A stretch of DNA of 64,000 bases from Pelomonas sp937871895 (lineage in GTDB: Bacteria > Pseudomonadota > Gammaproteobacteria > Burkholderiales > Burkholderiaceae_C). Shown here piece after piece: positions 17,392 to 25,903 of this stretch. Where the stretch lies: NCBI RefSeq assembly GCF_046348265.1, contig NZ_JAXMEO010000011.1; one strand, given 5' to 3'. Each line of letters starts with the position of its first letter. Position 1 is the stretch's first letter. The position numbers were made by a program, and so were the translations under genes. Under the pieces are notes generated by a model, which searched no databases, was not told the DNA's origin, and saw only the letters and a list, made by a program, of their open reading frames with translations.

Positions 17392-18477
17392 CGGGAGGGG
17401 TTCGGCTTGCACCGAGGGCTGACGCGTCAACGCGTCAAAGGCTTCGGCCAGGCGCGCGCTCTCAAGCACCGCCCGGCGCCAATGGGCCTGCCGGGTGGCC
17501 TCGTCCAGGCGCATGAAGTCATTGCGGTCCGGCAGCTTGCCGTCAGGCAGGCTGGCCACCCAGTCGGGGTGGGGCACAAGCAGCACCAGGTTGTCGAGAA
17601 AAGGCGTGGCGCGGTGGCGGCGCTTCAGGGCCTTGTCGAGCCAACCGGGCACGACATGGGGCTGGAAATGGGGGTAGAGCACCAACGGCGTCGCGGTAGC
17701 CAGCAGCGGGCGGTAGTCGAGGTGCAGGTGGTAGTCGGTGATGCCGCCGTCCCAGTAAGCACCGGGCGGTGCGCCGGGCACGTCCTGCTGGGCTCGTAGC
17801 CAGAACGGGATCGAGCAGCTGGCGAGCAGCGCAGGGCGCAGATTGGTGGCCGAGAGCTCGACACGCTGGGTGGGGAAGTCGGCCAGCGGCAAAGGCAAGG
17901 GCGAGCGGCCGTCTGAGAACACGACGCGGTCCAACCAATGACCCAGCCCGGTTCGATGGACCAGATTGCTGGCAAACGCGCCCGCATAGCCGGCCGGCGT
18001 GCGCCAGCGGCCTTCGTGCCGGAGCAGCGGATGCCGGCCCCGTGAGGTGACCACGTGCAGACGCCAACGCGGATGGCTGAGCACCTCACTTTCACGGCCA
18101 GCAAACCAGACGGTCAGGATGTCGCCAAAGCGCTCGCTGACGTGGTCGGGGCGCGGGCGCTTCTCGCCGGGCGGGGTGTCGTAGCGCTGGGTGACATAGG
18201 CCTCGGCCATGTCACGGAAGGCGGCGTCGGCGTCCGCATGCGCCCGGGCGGCCGTGGCCATGCGCCAGGCCCCGATGCTGGCGCCCACGAGGTGGACGGG
18301 CTGCTGGCTGCGCATGAGCCACTCGCCAAACAGGAAGCGATCCAGGCCGTTGAGCACCAGGCCCTTGGGGCCACCCGCTGCGGCCGGGATGAGGCCCACG
18401 TCTGCTGGCTGCAGCCCCTGCTCGGCCAGCCGCTGACGGGCAGCCGGCCCGGCCAGGATGCGCAGCACCTTGGCCAT
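17389..18477 (-). CDS. Patatin-like phospholipase family protein
   Basis: A 362-residue cytosolic-looking hydrolase. The nucleophile elbow is GASIGAWR (about 85-92) and the catalytic aspartate is in DGGITDYH (about 242-249), so the Ser-Asp dyad is intact. An N-terminal PAAAGGPKG loop may form the oxyanion hole. The substrate is unknown. It starts 11 bp after the TonB-dependent receptor stop and is probably cotranscribed with it. Its stop overlaps the likely thrS promoter. Confidence 0.85.
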   Translation of the reverse strand: MAKVLRILAGPAARQRLAEQGLQPADVGLIPAAAGGPKGLVLNGLDRFLFGEWLMRSQQPVHLVGASIGAWRMATAARAHADADAAFRDMAEAYVTQRYDTPPGEKRPRPDHVSERFGDILTVWFAGRESEVLSHPRWRLHVVTSRGRHPLLRHEGRWRTPAGYAGAFASNLVHRTGLGHWLDRVVFSDGRSPLPLPLADFPTQRVELSATNLRPALLASCSIPFWLRAQQDVPGAPPGAYWDGGITDYHLHLDYRPLLATATPLVLYPHFQPHVVPGWLDKALKRRHRATPFLDNLVLLVPHPDWVASLPDGKLPDRNDFMRLDEATRQAHWRRAVLESARLAEAFDALTRQPSVQAEPLP

Positions 18478-18488
18478 CTAGGCGGCGG

Positions 18489-20687
18489 TCAGAACTTGTG
18501 TTCCCAGTTCACCGACCACCAGGTCGGCGGCACGCGGCGGTTCCAGTTGAACTCGCCGGTCGGGAAGCTCGTCATCGAGCCTTGCTTGGAGGCGAGCAGG
18601 CCGTTGACGGCCACGCGCACGCCGTCCTTGGGCGAGAGCTGTGCCATCACAAAGGCATCCATGGAGCGATTGGCCAGGTTCTCCTGCCGCTGAAGCGCCG
18701 TCTGCTGCACGCTGAACTTGGGCGCGATCTGGGCCGAGAAGCCCATCGACACCGGCAGGGACTTCATCCGGTAGTCGGCCCCGAAGTTGAACTGCCAGGG
18801 CTGCTGGCCTTCCAGGCGGTTGTCTGGCCCCGGCACGCCGCCGACCTTGGACTTGTAGACGTTCAGCGACGCCCGCATGCTCAAGGCCATCGTCGGATCG
18901 AAGACTGTCGGGAAGAGCTCCGCCGCACGGCCCTTGACCTCGATCTCCAGGCCGTCCGTGGTCGCGCGGTCCAAGTTGATGGGCTTGGCCACCCAGCGCG
19001 GGCCGCTGGCCCAGGACACGGTCTCCAGCGCCAGGCTGTTGCGGATCAGGCCGTTGATGCGGCGGTGGAACACACCCACCGACAGCATGCCGCCGCCTGG
19101 CAGGTACTTCTCCCAGGCCACATCGAGGCCGGTCGCCAACTCAGGGTTGAGGTTGGGGTTGCCGGTGCGGTCAGGGGCCGTCTCGGTGTTGGGGCCCGTG
19201 GTGGGGTAGTTGGTGTTGATGGTTGGCCGAGCGATGAGCTGCTGCACATCGGGCGCTTTGTAGCTGCGCGTGAGGCTGGCGCGCACCAGGTCGCGGCCCT
19301 TGGGGTCGGGCTTGAAGTTGACGTGCAGCAGCGGGGTGGTGACCTTGCTGGTGCTGCTGAAGTCACTGCCCACGCCGGTGCTGATGGTCTTGATCTGCTC
19401 GTGGCGCACGCCGGCATAGGCCGACCATTGCGGGCTGATCTCCCACTCGTCCTGCGCATAGGCGGCGCTGCGGGTGATGCGGGCGTCGAAGGGCTGGCCC
19501 TCCAGGCCGGGCAGCAAGTCCACGCCGTTCTCGACGGTGCGCCGCTGTTCGTTGCGAGTGCGCCGCTCGATCTCGGCGCCGGCGGTGACTGTGTGTGCTT
19601 CGCCTGCGTATTGGCTGTACTTGCCGGCCAGCGTGGCCTGGCGGTTCGTGTTGTCGCCCGAGGTGACGCGATCAACGGTCGGCTTGCCCGTGGCATCGCG
19701 GCCAGCCAGGCTGAAGTTGAAATCGGCCCCGCCGCTGCCCACGCCTGCGCGCAGCTCAATGCGCTTGCCTTCGTCAAAACGGTTGTTGTATTGCAGGTTC
19801 AACCGCGTGGCCGAGAAGGTGCCACGGTTGCGCGTGGTGTCGAGCACGCTCGGCGGTGCGCTGCCCAGCAGCACCTGGGTGACGCTGTCACCCTCGTTGC
19901 GGAAGCGGTTTTGGACCGCAAAGCCCTGGAGGGACAGGGACTCGTCATCGCCCAGCTTCCAGGTCAAGCGGGGCGAGAAGTTGATGCCGCGGCCAAAGGA
20001 CTTGTCCTGGCTGCTGCCGCTCAAGCGCTGCGGCTGACCGAAACGGTCGCGGCCCAGGCGCTCGCTATCCGACTCGTTCTCAAGGTGCCACTGATAGAAA
20101 GACACGGGCAGCACAAAGCCCAAACCACCTAGCGCACGGTCGCCGTAGGTGAAGCCGGCATTGAGCACCGGCTTCTCGGCCGCGTAGGCAAAGCCGATGC
20201 GGGCGTCCTTCTGCACCACGCGGGGCGCGTCCTTCAGGATGATGTTGAGCGTGCCCGCAATGGCCTGGGCGCTCTGGTCGGCCGTGGGTGCCTTGGTGAC
20301 TTCCAGGCGCTCCACTTGGGCAGGGTTGAGGTTGTCGAGGCTGAAGCCCGGAGGCGCCGGTTCGCCATTGACCAGGATCTGTGTGTAGGCGCCGCCCAGG
20401 CCGCGCATGCGCAACTGGCCACCAGAGACATTGATGCCGGGCAGGCGCTTGAGGACGTCTGAGAGCTGGGTGTCGCCGTACTTGTCGAGCTCATCGCGGC
20501 CATACAACTGCTTGGCCACGGGCTCGCGGCGGCGCAGGTCGGTGTCGGTCTGGGTGCGGCGCACCTCGACGCGGTCGAGCTGGTTCTGGGTGCCGGGGGT
20601 GGTGGTCTGGGCGCGGTCCACCTCTTGTTGCGCCAGCGCGAGGGCCGGACAGAGCAGCAGCAGGGTGGCGAGGGAAATCGACTTCAA
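18489..20687 (-). CDS. TonB-dependent outer-membrane receptor
   Basis: A 732-residue receptor. I chose TTG 20687: it gives a clean signal peptide (KSISLATLLLLCPALALAQQ) with GGAG a few bases upstream, although the frame stays open further upstream. A TonB-box-like DRVEVRR precedes the plug domain, which contains LSDVLKRLPGINV, LRMRGLGG and LVNGEPAPPG. A large beta-barrel follows and ends with the terminal aromatic signal WEHKF. It should import an unidentified ligand using TonB energy. The partner gene downstream is a patatin-like lipase, so lipid or siderophore handling is possible but unproven. Confidence 0.92.
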   Translation of the reverse strand: MKSISLATLLLLCPALALAQQEVDRAQTTTPGTQNQLDRVEVRRTQTDTDLRRREPVAKQLYGRDELDKYGDTQLSDVLKRLPGINVSGGQLRMRGLGGAYTQILVNGEPAPPGFSLDNLNPAQVERLEVTKAPTADQSAQAIAGTLNIILKDAPRVVQKDARIGFAYAAEKPVLNAGFTYGDRALGGLGFVLPVSFYQWHLENESDSERLGRDRFGQPQRLSGSSQDKSFGRGINFSPRLTWKLGDDESLSLQGFAVQNRFRNEGDSVTQVLLGSAPPSVLDTTRNRGTFSATRLNLQYNNRFDEGKRIELRAGVGSGGADFNFSLAGRDATGKPTVDRVTSGDNTNRQATLAGKYSQYAGEAHTVTAGAEIERRTRNEQRRTVENGVDLLPGLEGQPFDARITRSAAYAQDEWEISPQWSAYAGVRHEQIKTISTGVGSDFSSTSKVTTPLLHVNFKPDPKGRDLVRASLTRSYKAPDVQQLIARPTINTNYPTTGPNTETAPDRTGNPNLNPELATGLDVAWEKYLPGGGMLSVGVFHRRINGLIRNSLALETVSWASGPRWVAKPINLDRATTDGLEIEVKGRAAELFPTVFDPTMALSMRASLNVYKSKVGGVPGPDNRLEGQQPWQFNFGADYRMKSLPVSMGFSAQIAPKFSVQQTALQRQENLANRSMDAFVMAQLSPKDGVRVAVNGLLASKQGSMTSFPTGEFNWNRRVPPTWWSVNWEHKF

Positions 20688-20856
20688 AACAAGGCTCCGG
20701 AACGTGGGAATGTCGGCATGCTGCCTGCACACCATGACGCTGGCCGCTGGAGAGCGACGAAGTGTGGGATTGGTGACGCGAACGGTGCCTACCGAGCGCG
20801 GCGGGATCATCGCAGCCCAGCCTGCGGCGTGCCGAAGGTCAGGCCATCGCCCCTGG

Positions 20857-23187
20857 TCAGCGCTTGGTTTGCAGCTTGGCAAAGGCGGCGGCCATGGCGC
20901 CGCCGGTGGTGGGTTCACTTTTGCCGCGTGGCTGCTCACCACGCGCTGGCGGGCGGTAGGCATTGCGTTCGCCGCCAGCACCGGTTTTGGGAGGTGCGGC
21001 ATCAAGCTTCATGGTCAGCGAGATGCGCTGGCGTGCCAGATCCACCTCCAGCACCTTGACCCGAACCACGTCACCCGTCTTGACCACCTCGCGCGCGTCG
21101 TTGACGAACTTGTGGCTGAGCTGGCTGACATGAACGAGCCCATCCTGATGCACGCCCAGGTCCACGAAAGCCCCGAACTGAGCCACATTGCTGACCGTGC
21201 CCTCCAGCACCATGCCGGGCTGCAAGTCGCGCACGTCCTCGACGCCGTCGTTGAAGCGCGCGACCTTGAAGTCGGGGCGCGGGTCACGGCCAGGCTTTTC
21301 CAACTCCGCCAGCACGTCCTTGACGGTGATGAGCCCGAAGCGCTCGTCGGCCAAGAGTTCGGGCTTGAGGCTGCGCAGCACTTCGTTGCGGCCAATCACT
21401 TCAGACGCCGGTCGCTTGAGCAGGGCGAGTGCGCGCTCGACCAAAGGGTAGGTCTCGGGGTGGACGCTGCTCCAGTCGAGCGGGTTGTCGCCGTCGCGGA
21501 TGCGCAGGAAGCCGGCAGACTGCTCAAAGGTCTTGGGGCCAAGGCCCGTGACGTCAAGCAACTGCTGCCGGTTGCGGAAGGCGCCATGCGCGTCGCGCCA
21601 GCGCACGATGCTGGCCGCCACGCTGGGCGAGAGCCCCGACACGCGCGAGAGCAGGGCGCTGGAGGCGGTGTTGAGATCCACGCCCACCTTGTTCACACAG
21701 TCTTCAACGACGGTGTCCAGGGTGCGGGCCAGCTCGCTCTGGTTCACGTCGTGCTGGTACTGGCCCACGCCAATGCTCTTGGGGTCGATCTTGACCAGCT
21801 CGGCCAAGGGGTCCTGCAGGCGGCGCGCGATGGAGACGGCACCACGCAGCGAGACATCAAGGTCCGGCAACTCCTTGGAGGCGAATTCGGACGCCGAGTA
21901 GACCGAGGCGCCCGCCTCGCTGACGACGACCTTTTGCAGCCCCGTGCCGGGCGCGTGCTGCTCGATGCGCTTGATCAAGTCGGCCGCGAGCTTGTCGGTC
22001 TCGCGCGAGGCCGTGCCGTTGCCGATGGCGATGAGGTTGACACCATGGGTGGCACACAAGCGCCCGAGGGTGTGCAAGGCACCTTCCCAGTCGCGCTTGG
22101 GCTCGTGGGGGAAGACGGTGCTGGTGTCGAGCACCTTGCCGGTGTCCGACACCACGGCGACCTTGACGCCAGTGCGGATGCCGGGGTCGAGGCCCATGAC
22201 GACGCGCTTGCCGGCCGGCGCGGCGAGCAGCAGGTCGCGCAGGTTCTCGGCAAACACCTTGATGGCCGTGGCCTCGGCGGCCTCGCGCAGGCGGGCGAAC
22301 AGGTCGCGCTCCAGGCTGAGCGAGAGCTTGACCTTCCAGGTCCATGCCACGGTCTTGCGGATCAGTTCGTCAGCCGGGCGGTTGGCATGGCGCCAGCCGA
22401 GGTGGATGGCGATGCGGCCTTCCGCCAGGCCAGGCTTGCCTGGCACGCTGTCTTCGTCAAGCACCAGCTTGGCGTCGAGCAGCTCCAGCCCACGACCGCG
22501 GAACACCGCCAACGCGCGGTGCGAGGGCACGGTGCGGATCGGTTCGGCGTAGTCGAAGTAGTCACGGAACTTGGCGTGATCCGGGGTGTCGGGGCTCTTG
22601 CCTTCGCAAAGCTTGGACTGAAAGAGGCCCACCTCCCACAGCCACTCGCGCAGCTTGCCGACGAGCACGGCGTCCTCGGCCCAGCGTTCGGCCAGCAGGT
22701 CGCGCACGCCATCGAGCACAGCGTGGGCATCGGCAAAGCCGGCAACGGGATTGAGGAAGCGAGCGGCCTCAGTCAGCGGGTCCTGGCTGGGGTCGGCGAA
22801 CAGCGCATCGGCCAGCGGCTCCAGGCCCGCCTCGCGGGCGATCAGGCCCTTGGTGCGGCGCTTTTGCTTGTAGGGCAGGTAGAGGTCTTCCAGCGCCTGC
22901 TTGGTCGGCGCGGCGGCGATCGCGGCTTGCAACTCGGGCGTCAGCTTGCCTTGCTCGGCAATGCTCTTGAGCACGGCGATGCGGCGCTCGGCCAGTTCGC
23001 GCAAGTAGGCCAGCCGGGTTTCCAGCTCGCGCAGTTGCGCATCGTCGAGGCCCTGCGTGGCTTCCTTGCGGTAGCGGGCGATGAAGGGGACGGTGGCACC
23101 GCCATCGAGCAGTTCGACGGCAGTTTGCACCTGCTGGGGCCGCACCTGCAGTTCGGCGGCGATCTGGGCAAGGATCTGGGTATCCAC
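20857..23187 (-). CDS. tex: Tex-family transcription accessory protein
   Basis: A 776-residue Tex/YhgF protein. The N-terminal helical domain contains TVPFIARYRKEATQGLDD, the YqgF/RNase H-like domain contains VMGLDPGIRTGVKVAVV, helix-hairpin-helix motifs follow (LLSRVSGLSPSVAASIV), and the C-terminal S1 RNA-binding domain contains VLEGTVSNVAQFGAFVDLGV. The family binds nucleic acid and affects transcription. Length is normal. It is followed after 169 bp by the TonB receptor. Confidence 0.96.
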   Translation of the reverse strand: MDTQILAQIAAELQVRPQQVQTAVELLDGGATVPFIARYRKEATQGLDDAQLRELETRLAYLRELAERRIAVLKSIAEQGKLTPELQAAIAAAPTKQALEDLYLPYKQKRRTKGLIAREAGLEPLADALFADPSQDPLTEAARFLNPVAGFADAHAVLDGVRDLLAERWAEDAVLVGKLREWLWEVGLFQSKLCEGKSPDTPDHAKFRDYFDYAEPIRTVPSHRALAVFRGRGLELLDAKLVLDEDSVPGKPGLAEGRIAIHLGWRHANRPADELIRKTVAWTWKVKLSLSLERDLFARLREAAEATAIKVFAENLRDLLLAAPAGKRVVMGLDPGIRTGVKVAVVSDTGKVLDTSTVFPHEPKRDWEGALHTLGRLCATHGVNLIAIGNGTASRETDKLAADLIKRIEQHAPGTGLQKVVVSEAGASVYSASEFASKELPDLDVSLRGAVSIARRLQDPLAELVKIDPKSIGVGQYQHDVNQSELARTLDTVVEDCVNKVGVDLNTASSALLSRVSGLSPSVAASIVRWRDAHGAFRNRQQLLDVTGLGPKTFEQSAGFLRIRDGDNPLDWSSVHPETYPLVERALALLKRPASEVIGRNEVLRSLKPELLADERFGLITVKDVLAELEKPGRDPRPDFKVARFNDGVEDVRDLQPGMVLEGTVSNVAQFGAFVDLGVHQDGLVHVSQLSHKFVNDAREVVKTGDVVRVKVLEVDLARQRISLTMKLDAAPPKTGAGGERNAYRPPARGEQPRGKSEPTTGGAMAAAFAKLQTKR

Positions 23188-23234
23188 AACGACTTCCGGC
23201 GCCGCAAGGGCGCCTCACAACAGTAGGGGAAGGT

Positions 23235-23756
23235 TCAGTGCAGCGGCTCGTCCGGCGGGGCGCCGGTCTGCACGCTGAAGAGCGGCTCGCCAATGCCGCC
23301 GGCCTCGATCTCGGCCTCGGTGGCGGGACGCACGTCCAGCAGCTTGAGGTGCATGCGCAGGCCGATGCCGGCCAGCGGGTGGTTGCCGTCCAGCACCACA
23401 TGCTCGGGGTAGACCTCGGTCACGGTGTAGATGGCATCAAGCGGCATGCCTTCGGACTGGGCGCCTTCTGGCAGGCCTTCCATCTGCATGCCAACGTCGA
23501 CACCATCGGGGAAGAGGCTGCGCGCCTCGAAGCAGACCAGGTCGGCGTCGTAGTCACCGAAGGCTTCGTCGGGGTTGAGCGCGAGGCTGGTCTCGAAGCC
23601 AATCTCTTGGCCTTCCAGAGCTGCTTCGACCTTGGCAAACAGATCATCCCCGCCGTGCAGGAATTCCATGGGCTCGGTCAGTTCGTCGATCAACTGACCT
23701 TGGGCGTCTTCGAGTCTCCAGCGCAGGGAGACAACACAGGGGCGGGACACTTGCAT
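23235..23756 (-). CDS. FKBP-type peptidyl-prolyl isomerase (SlyD-like)
   Basis: A 173-residue FKBP with a SlyD-style insert-in-flap domain: VVSLRWRLEDAQGQLIDE, then EFLHGGDDLFAKVEAALEGQ, the chaperone insert, and VVLDGNHPLAGIGLRMHLKL. The ATG at 23756 gives the family start MQVSR; an ATG four codons earlier (23768) is possible. It catalyses prolyl isomerisation and likely helps folding in the cytosol. The His-rich metal tail of E. coli SlyD is absent. It is divergent from roxA. Confidence 0.88.
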   Translation of the reverse strand: MQVSRPCVVSLRWRLEDAQGQLIDELTEPMEFLHGGDDLFAKVEAALEGQEIGFETSLALNPDEAFGDYDADLVCFEARSLFPDGVDVGMQMEGLPEGAQSEGMPLDAIYTVTEVYPEHVVLDGNHPLAGIGLRMHLKLLDVRPATEAEIEAGGIGEPLFSVQTGAPPDEPLH

Positions 23757-23789
23757 GGGCAGGATCATAGGCTCGGCACAATGACCGGC

Positions 23790-24905
23790 ATGATCGACAT
23801 CGACGTTCCAACGCCGCTGCTGGGCGGCCTCAGCCCCGCTACTTTCATGCGCCGGCATTGGCACAAAAAGCCGCTGCTGGTACGCGGTGCCGTGCCCCCC
23901 GTTTCGCCGGTGACGCCGCAGGACATGGCGCGTCTGGCGGCCAGCGAGGACGTGGAATCCCGCTTGGTCTCGGCCTTCGAAGGGCGCTGGCGCCTGCGCC
24001 ACGGCCCCATCGCCCGGCTGCCGGCCCGCAGCAAACCGGGCTGGACCTTGTTGGTGCAGGGCCTCGATCAGCATGTCCCTGCGGCCCGCGAGATGCTCGA
24101 CGCTTTCCGCTTTGTGCCCGAGGCGCGGCTGGACGACCTGATGGTCTCCTACGCCAGCGACGGTGGCGGTGTGGGTCCGCATTTCGACTCCTACGACGTC
24201 TTCCTGATCCAAGTGGCCGGCCAGCGCCGCTGGCGCATTGGCCGCCAGCCCGATGCGCAGCTCAAGCCCAATCTGCCGCTGCGCATCATCGAGAACTTTG
24301 CGCCCGAAGCCGAGTTCCTGCTCGGCCCCGGTGACATGCTCTATCTGCCGCCGCGCTGGGCGCATGACGGCGTTGCCGTGGGCGATGGCTGCATGACGGC
24401 CTCGGTGGGATTCCGGGCGGGCACCCAGGCTGAATTGGCGGCTGAGTTGTTGTCGCGGCTGGAGCCCGCCAGGGCCACTGCCGAGCGGCGCTACGCCGAC
24501 CCGGGCCAGCCAGCGGTGCAAGCGCCGGGCGAAGTGCCGGCGGCCCTGCAGGCCTTTGCCCGGGAGGCCGTGGAGGCTGCGCTGGCGGCGCCCCAGGCGC
24601 TCGACCAGGCGCTCGGGGAGTGGCTGACCGAGCCCAAGCCTCGCGTCTGGTTTGATGCAGGTGGCGACTGGCAGCCCGGTCAGGGCATCAAGCTCGATCG
24701 CCGCAGCCGCATGCTGTTCGATGCCCGACATGTGTTCCTGAACGGCGAGAGCTATCTGTCCCGGGGCCGAGACGCCCAGATCATGCGCAAGCTCGCGAAC
24801 GAGCGATGCTTGTCTGCCCGAGAACTGCAGCGCCTCTCGCCGGGCGCTCAAGCGCTGGTCAGCCAGTGGGCCGAAGCTGGCTGGCTGCATGGGGAGGTCA
24901 CATGA
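23790..24905 (+). CDS. roxA: Ribosomal protein L16 arginine hydroxylase (RoxA/YcfD-like cupin)
   Basis: A 371-residue JmjC-type 2-oxoglutarate/Fe(II) oxygenase. The iron ligands HxD are in GPHFDSYDVFLIQV and the distal histidine in PPRWAHDG, with the conserved MRRHWHKKPLLVRGA N-terminus. The family hydroxylates an arginine of ribosomal protein L16. ATG 23790 fits the family start and lies 7 nt after CACAAT, a possible -10; ATG 23781 is the alternative. The stop overlaps the start of the next gene (ATGA), suggesting coupling. Confidence 0.9.
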   Translation: MIDIDVPTPLLGGLSPATFMRRHWHKKPLLVRGAVPPVSPVTPQDMARLAASEDVESRLVSAFEGRWRLRHGPIARLPARSKPGWTLLVQGLDQHVPAAREMLDAFRFVPEARLDDLMVSYASDGGGVGPHFDSYDVFLIQVAGQRRWRIGRQPDAQLKPNLPLRIIENFAPEAEFLLGPGDMLYLPPRWAHDGVAVGDGCMTASVGFRAGTQAELAAELLSRLEPARATAERRYADPGQPAVQAPGEVPAALQAFAREAVEAALAAPQALDQALGEWLTEPKPRVWFDAGGDWQPGQGIKLDRRSRMLFDARHVFLNGESYLSRGRDAQIMRKLANERCLSARELQRLSPGAQALVSQWAEAGWLHGEVT

Positions 24906-25402
24906 GCGAATCCAGCGCATTCGAGGGCCGACTGGCTTTCCAGGAAGCGGTGTTGTCACTGCTCGCCTGGGCCGGTGAGCACCAGGCGCGCTGCATGGCC
25001 GCCTTTGATCCAGACTTTGCCGATTGGCCTTGGTCCCGGCCACAGGCCCTGGAAGCACTGCAACGCTGGGCGGGCAGGGGGCGTCAGTTGAGGCTGCTGT
25101 CGCAGCAATATGAAACCCTGCTGCAAAGCCAGCCGCGCTTTGTGCGCTGGCGGCGTGACTATGGCCACCTGGTCGAAGCCAAGGCGATCCCGGACGATGC
25201 CCCCGAGCAGGAACTGCCGGTGGCCCTGCTGCTGATCGATGGGGGCGAGGCGGGTGTTCGCGGCTTGCGGCTACTCGAAAAGGCCCGCTGGCGGGGCGTT
25301 TTGTTCACTGACCAAGCCACATTCAGCCAAAACTGGCACTGGTTTGATGCAGTAGCGCAACGTTCACCCGACGCATTCCCGTGCACCACGTTAGGTCTGT
25401 GA
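24902..25402 (+). CDS. Conserved hypothetical protein coupled to roxA
   Basis: A 166-residue soluble protein with no signal peptide or membrane segment. Its ATG at 24902 overlaps the roxA stop. It begins with an acidic helix, then a Trp/Arg-rich middle (DWPWSRPQALEALQRW, RFVRWRRDY), a strand LPVALLLIDGG, and a last segment with FTDQATFSQNWHWFD. I do not recognise the family. The coupling suggests a function linked to ribosome hydroxylation or simple co-regulation. Confidence 0.7.
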   Translation: MSESSAFEGRLAFQEAVLSLLAWAGEHQARCMAAFDPDFADWPWSRPQALEALQRWAGRGRQLRLLSQQYETLLQSQPRFVRWRRDYGHLVEAKAIPDDAPEQELPVALLLIDGGEAGVRGLRLLEKARWRGVLFTDQATFSQNWHWFDAVAQRSPDAFPCTTLGL

Positions 25403-25424
25403 AAGGAAACCGGTGTGAGCCCCC

Positions 25425-25430
25425 TATAAT
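25425..25430 (+). promoter_or_regulatory. Candidate -10 box of the small lipoprotein gene
   Basis: Consensus TATAAT lies in the 166-bp gap before the lipoprotein ATG and would give a leader of about 130 nt. No good -35 hexamer is seen 16-18 nt upstream. Confidence 0.35.
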
Positions 25431-25568
25431 TGCGGGCTAGGCGAGGGAAGCGCTCGAGGTTTTCCGCGTCTTGTTCTTCCGGGAATGGTGGGTTGCTTGA
25501 ATGTACAGCGACATCGCCGTTTCCCAAGATTTGGTGTGCACCGTCTCTTTAATCCTTTGAGGACAAGT

Positions 25569-25775
25569 ATGAATAAGTCGATCGTTTTGGCTTCCCTGGT
25601 CGCGCTGGTGGCCCTGACCGCTTGCGGCAAGAAGGCTGAAGAAGCTGCTCCGGCCCCCGCCCCGGCCGCTTCCGCCGCTCCGGCCGTTGAAGCCGCTTCG
25701 GCTCCCGCTAGCGCTGCTGACGCTGGCTCGGCGCCCGCCGCTGACGCTGCTTCGGCCGCCTCTGCCGCCAAGTAA
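25569..25775 (+). CDS. Small Ala/Pro/Ser-rich lipoprotein
   Basis: A 68-residue protein with a lipoprotein signal MNKSIVLASLVALVALTAC; the lipobox cysteine is C19, followed by GKKAEEA. The mature chain is almost only Ala, Pro, Ser, Glu and Asp, likely unfolded and membrane-tethered. A GAGGA ribosome site precedes ATG 25569 and a strong terminator follows, so it is a monocistronic gene. The role is unknown; such short low-complexity lipoproteins are common in this order. Confidence 0.8.
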   Translation: MNKSIVLASLVALVALTACGKKAEEAAPAPAPAASAAPAVEAASAPASAADAGSAPAADAASAASAAK

Positions 25776-25796
25776 TCGCAGTCCCGGTTTTGCAAG

Positions 25797-25831
25797 AGCC
25801 GCCAAGGTGCAAGCCTTGGCGGCTTTTGTTT
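25797..25831 (+). terminator. Rho-independent terminator after the lipoprotein gene
   Basis: Perfect 11-bp stem AGCCGCCAAGG (25797-25807) with its complement at 25814-25824, a 6-nt loop, then TTTGTTT. Confidence 0.9.
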
Positions 25832-25859
25832 GGCCTGACGCTTTTGCCCGAGCGCCAAC

Positions 25860-25887
25860 GAAAACGCCCTCCGTAGAGGGCGTTTTC
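25860..25887. terminator. Bidirectional terminator between convergent genes
   Basis: Perfect 12-bp inverted repeat GAAAACGCCCTC / GAGGGCGTTTTC around a CGTA loop. The A/T ends let it work for both the lipoprotein gene and bamC. Confidence 0.8.
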
Positions 25888-25903
25888 ATTGCTGCGGTTT
25901 GAA

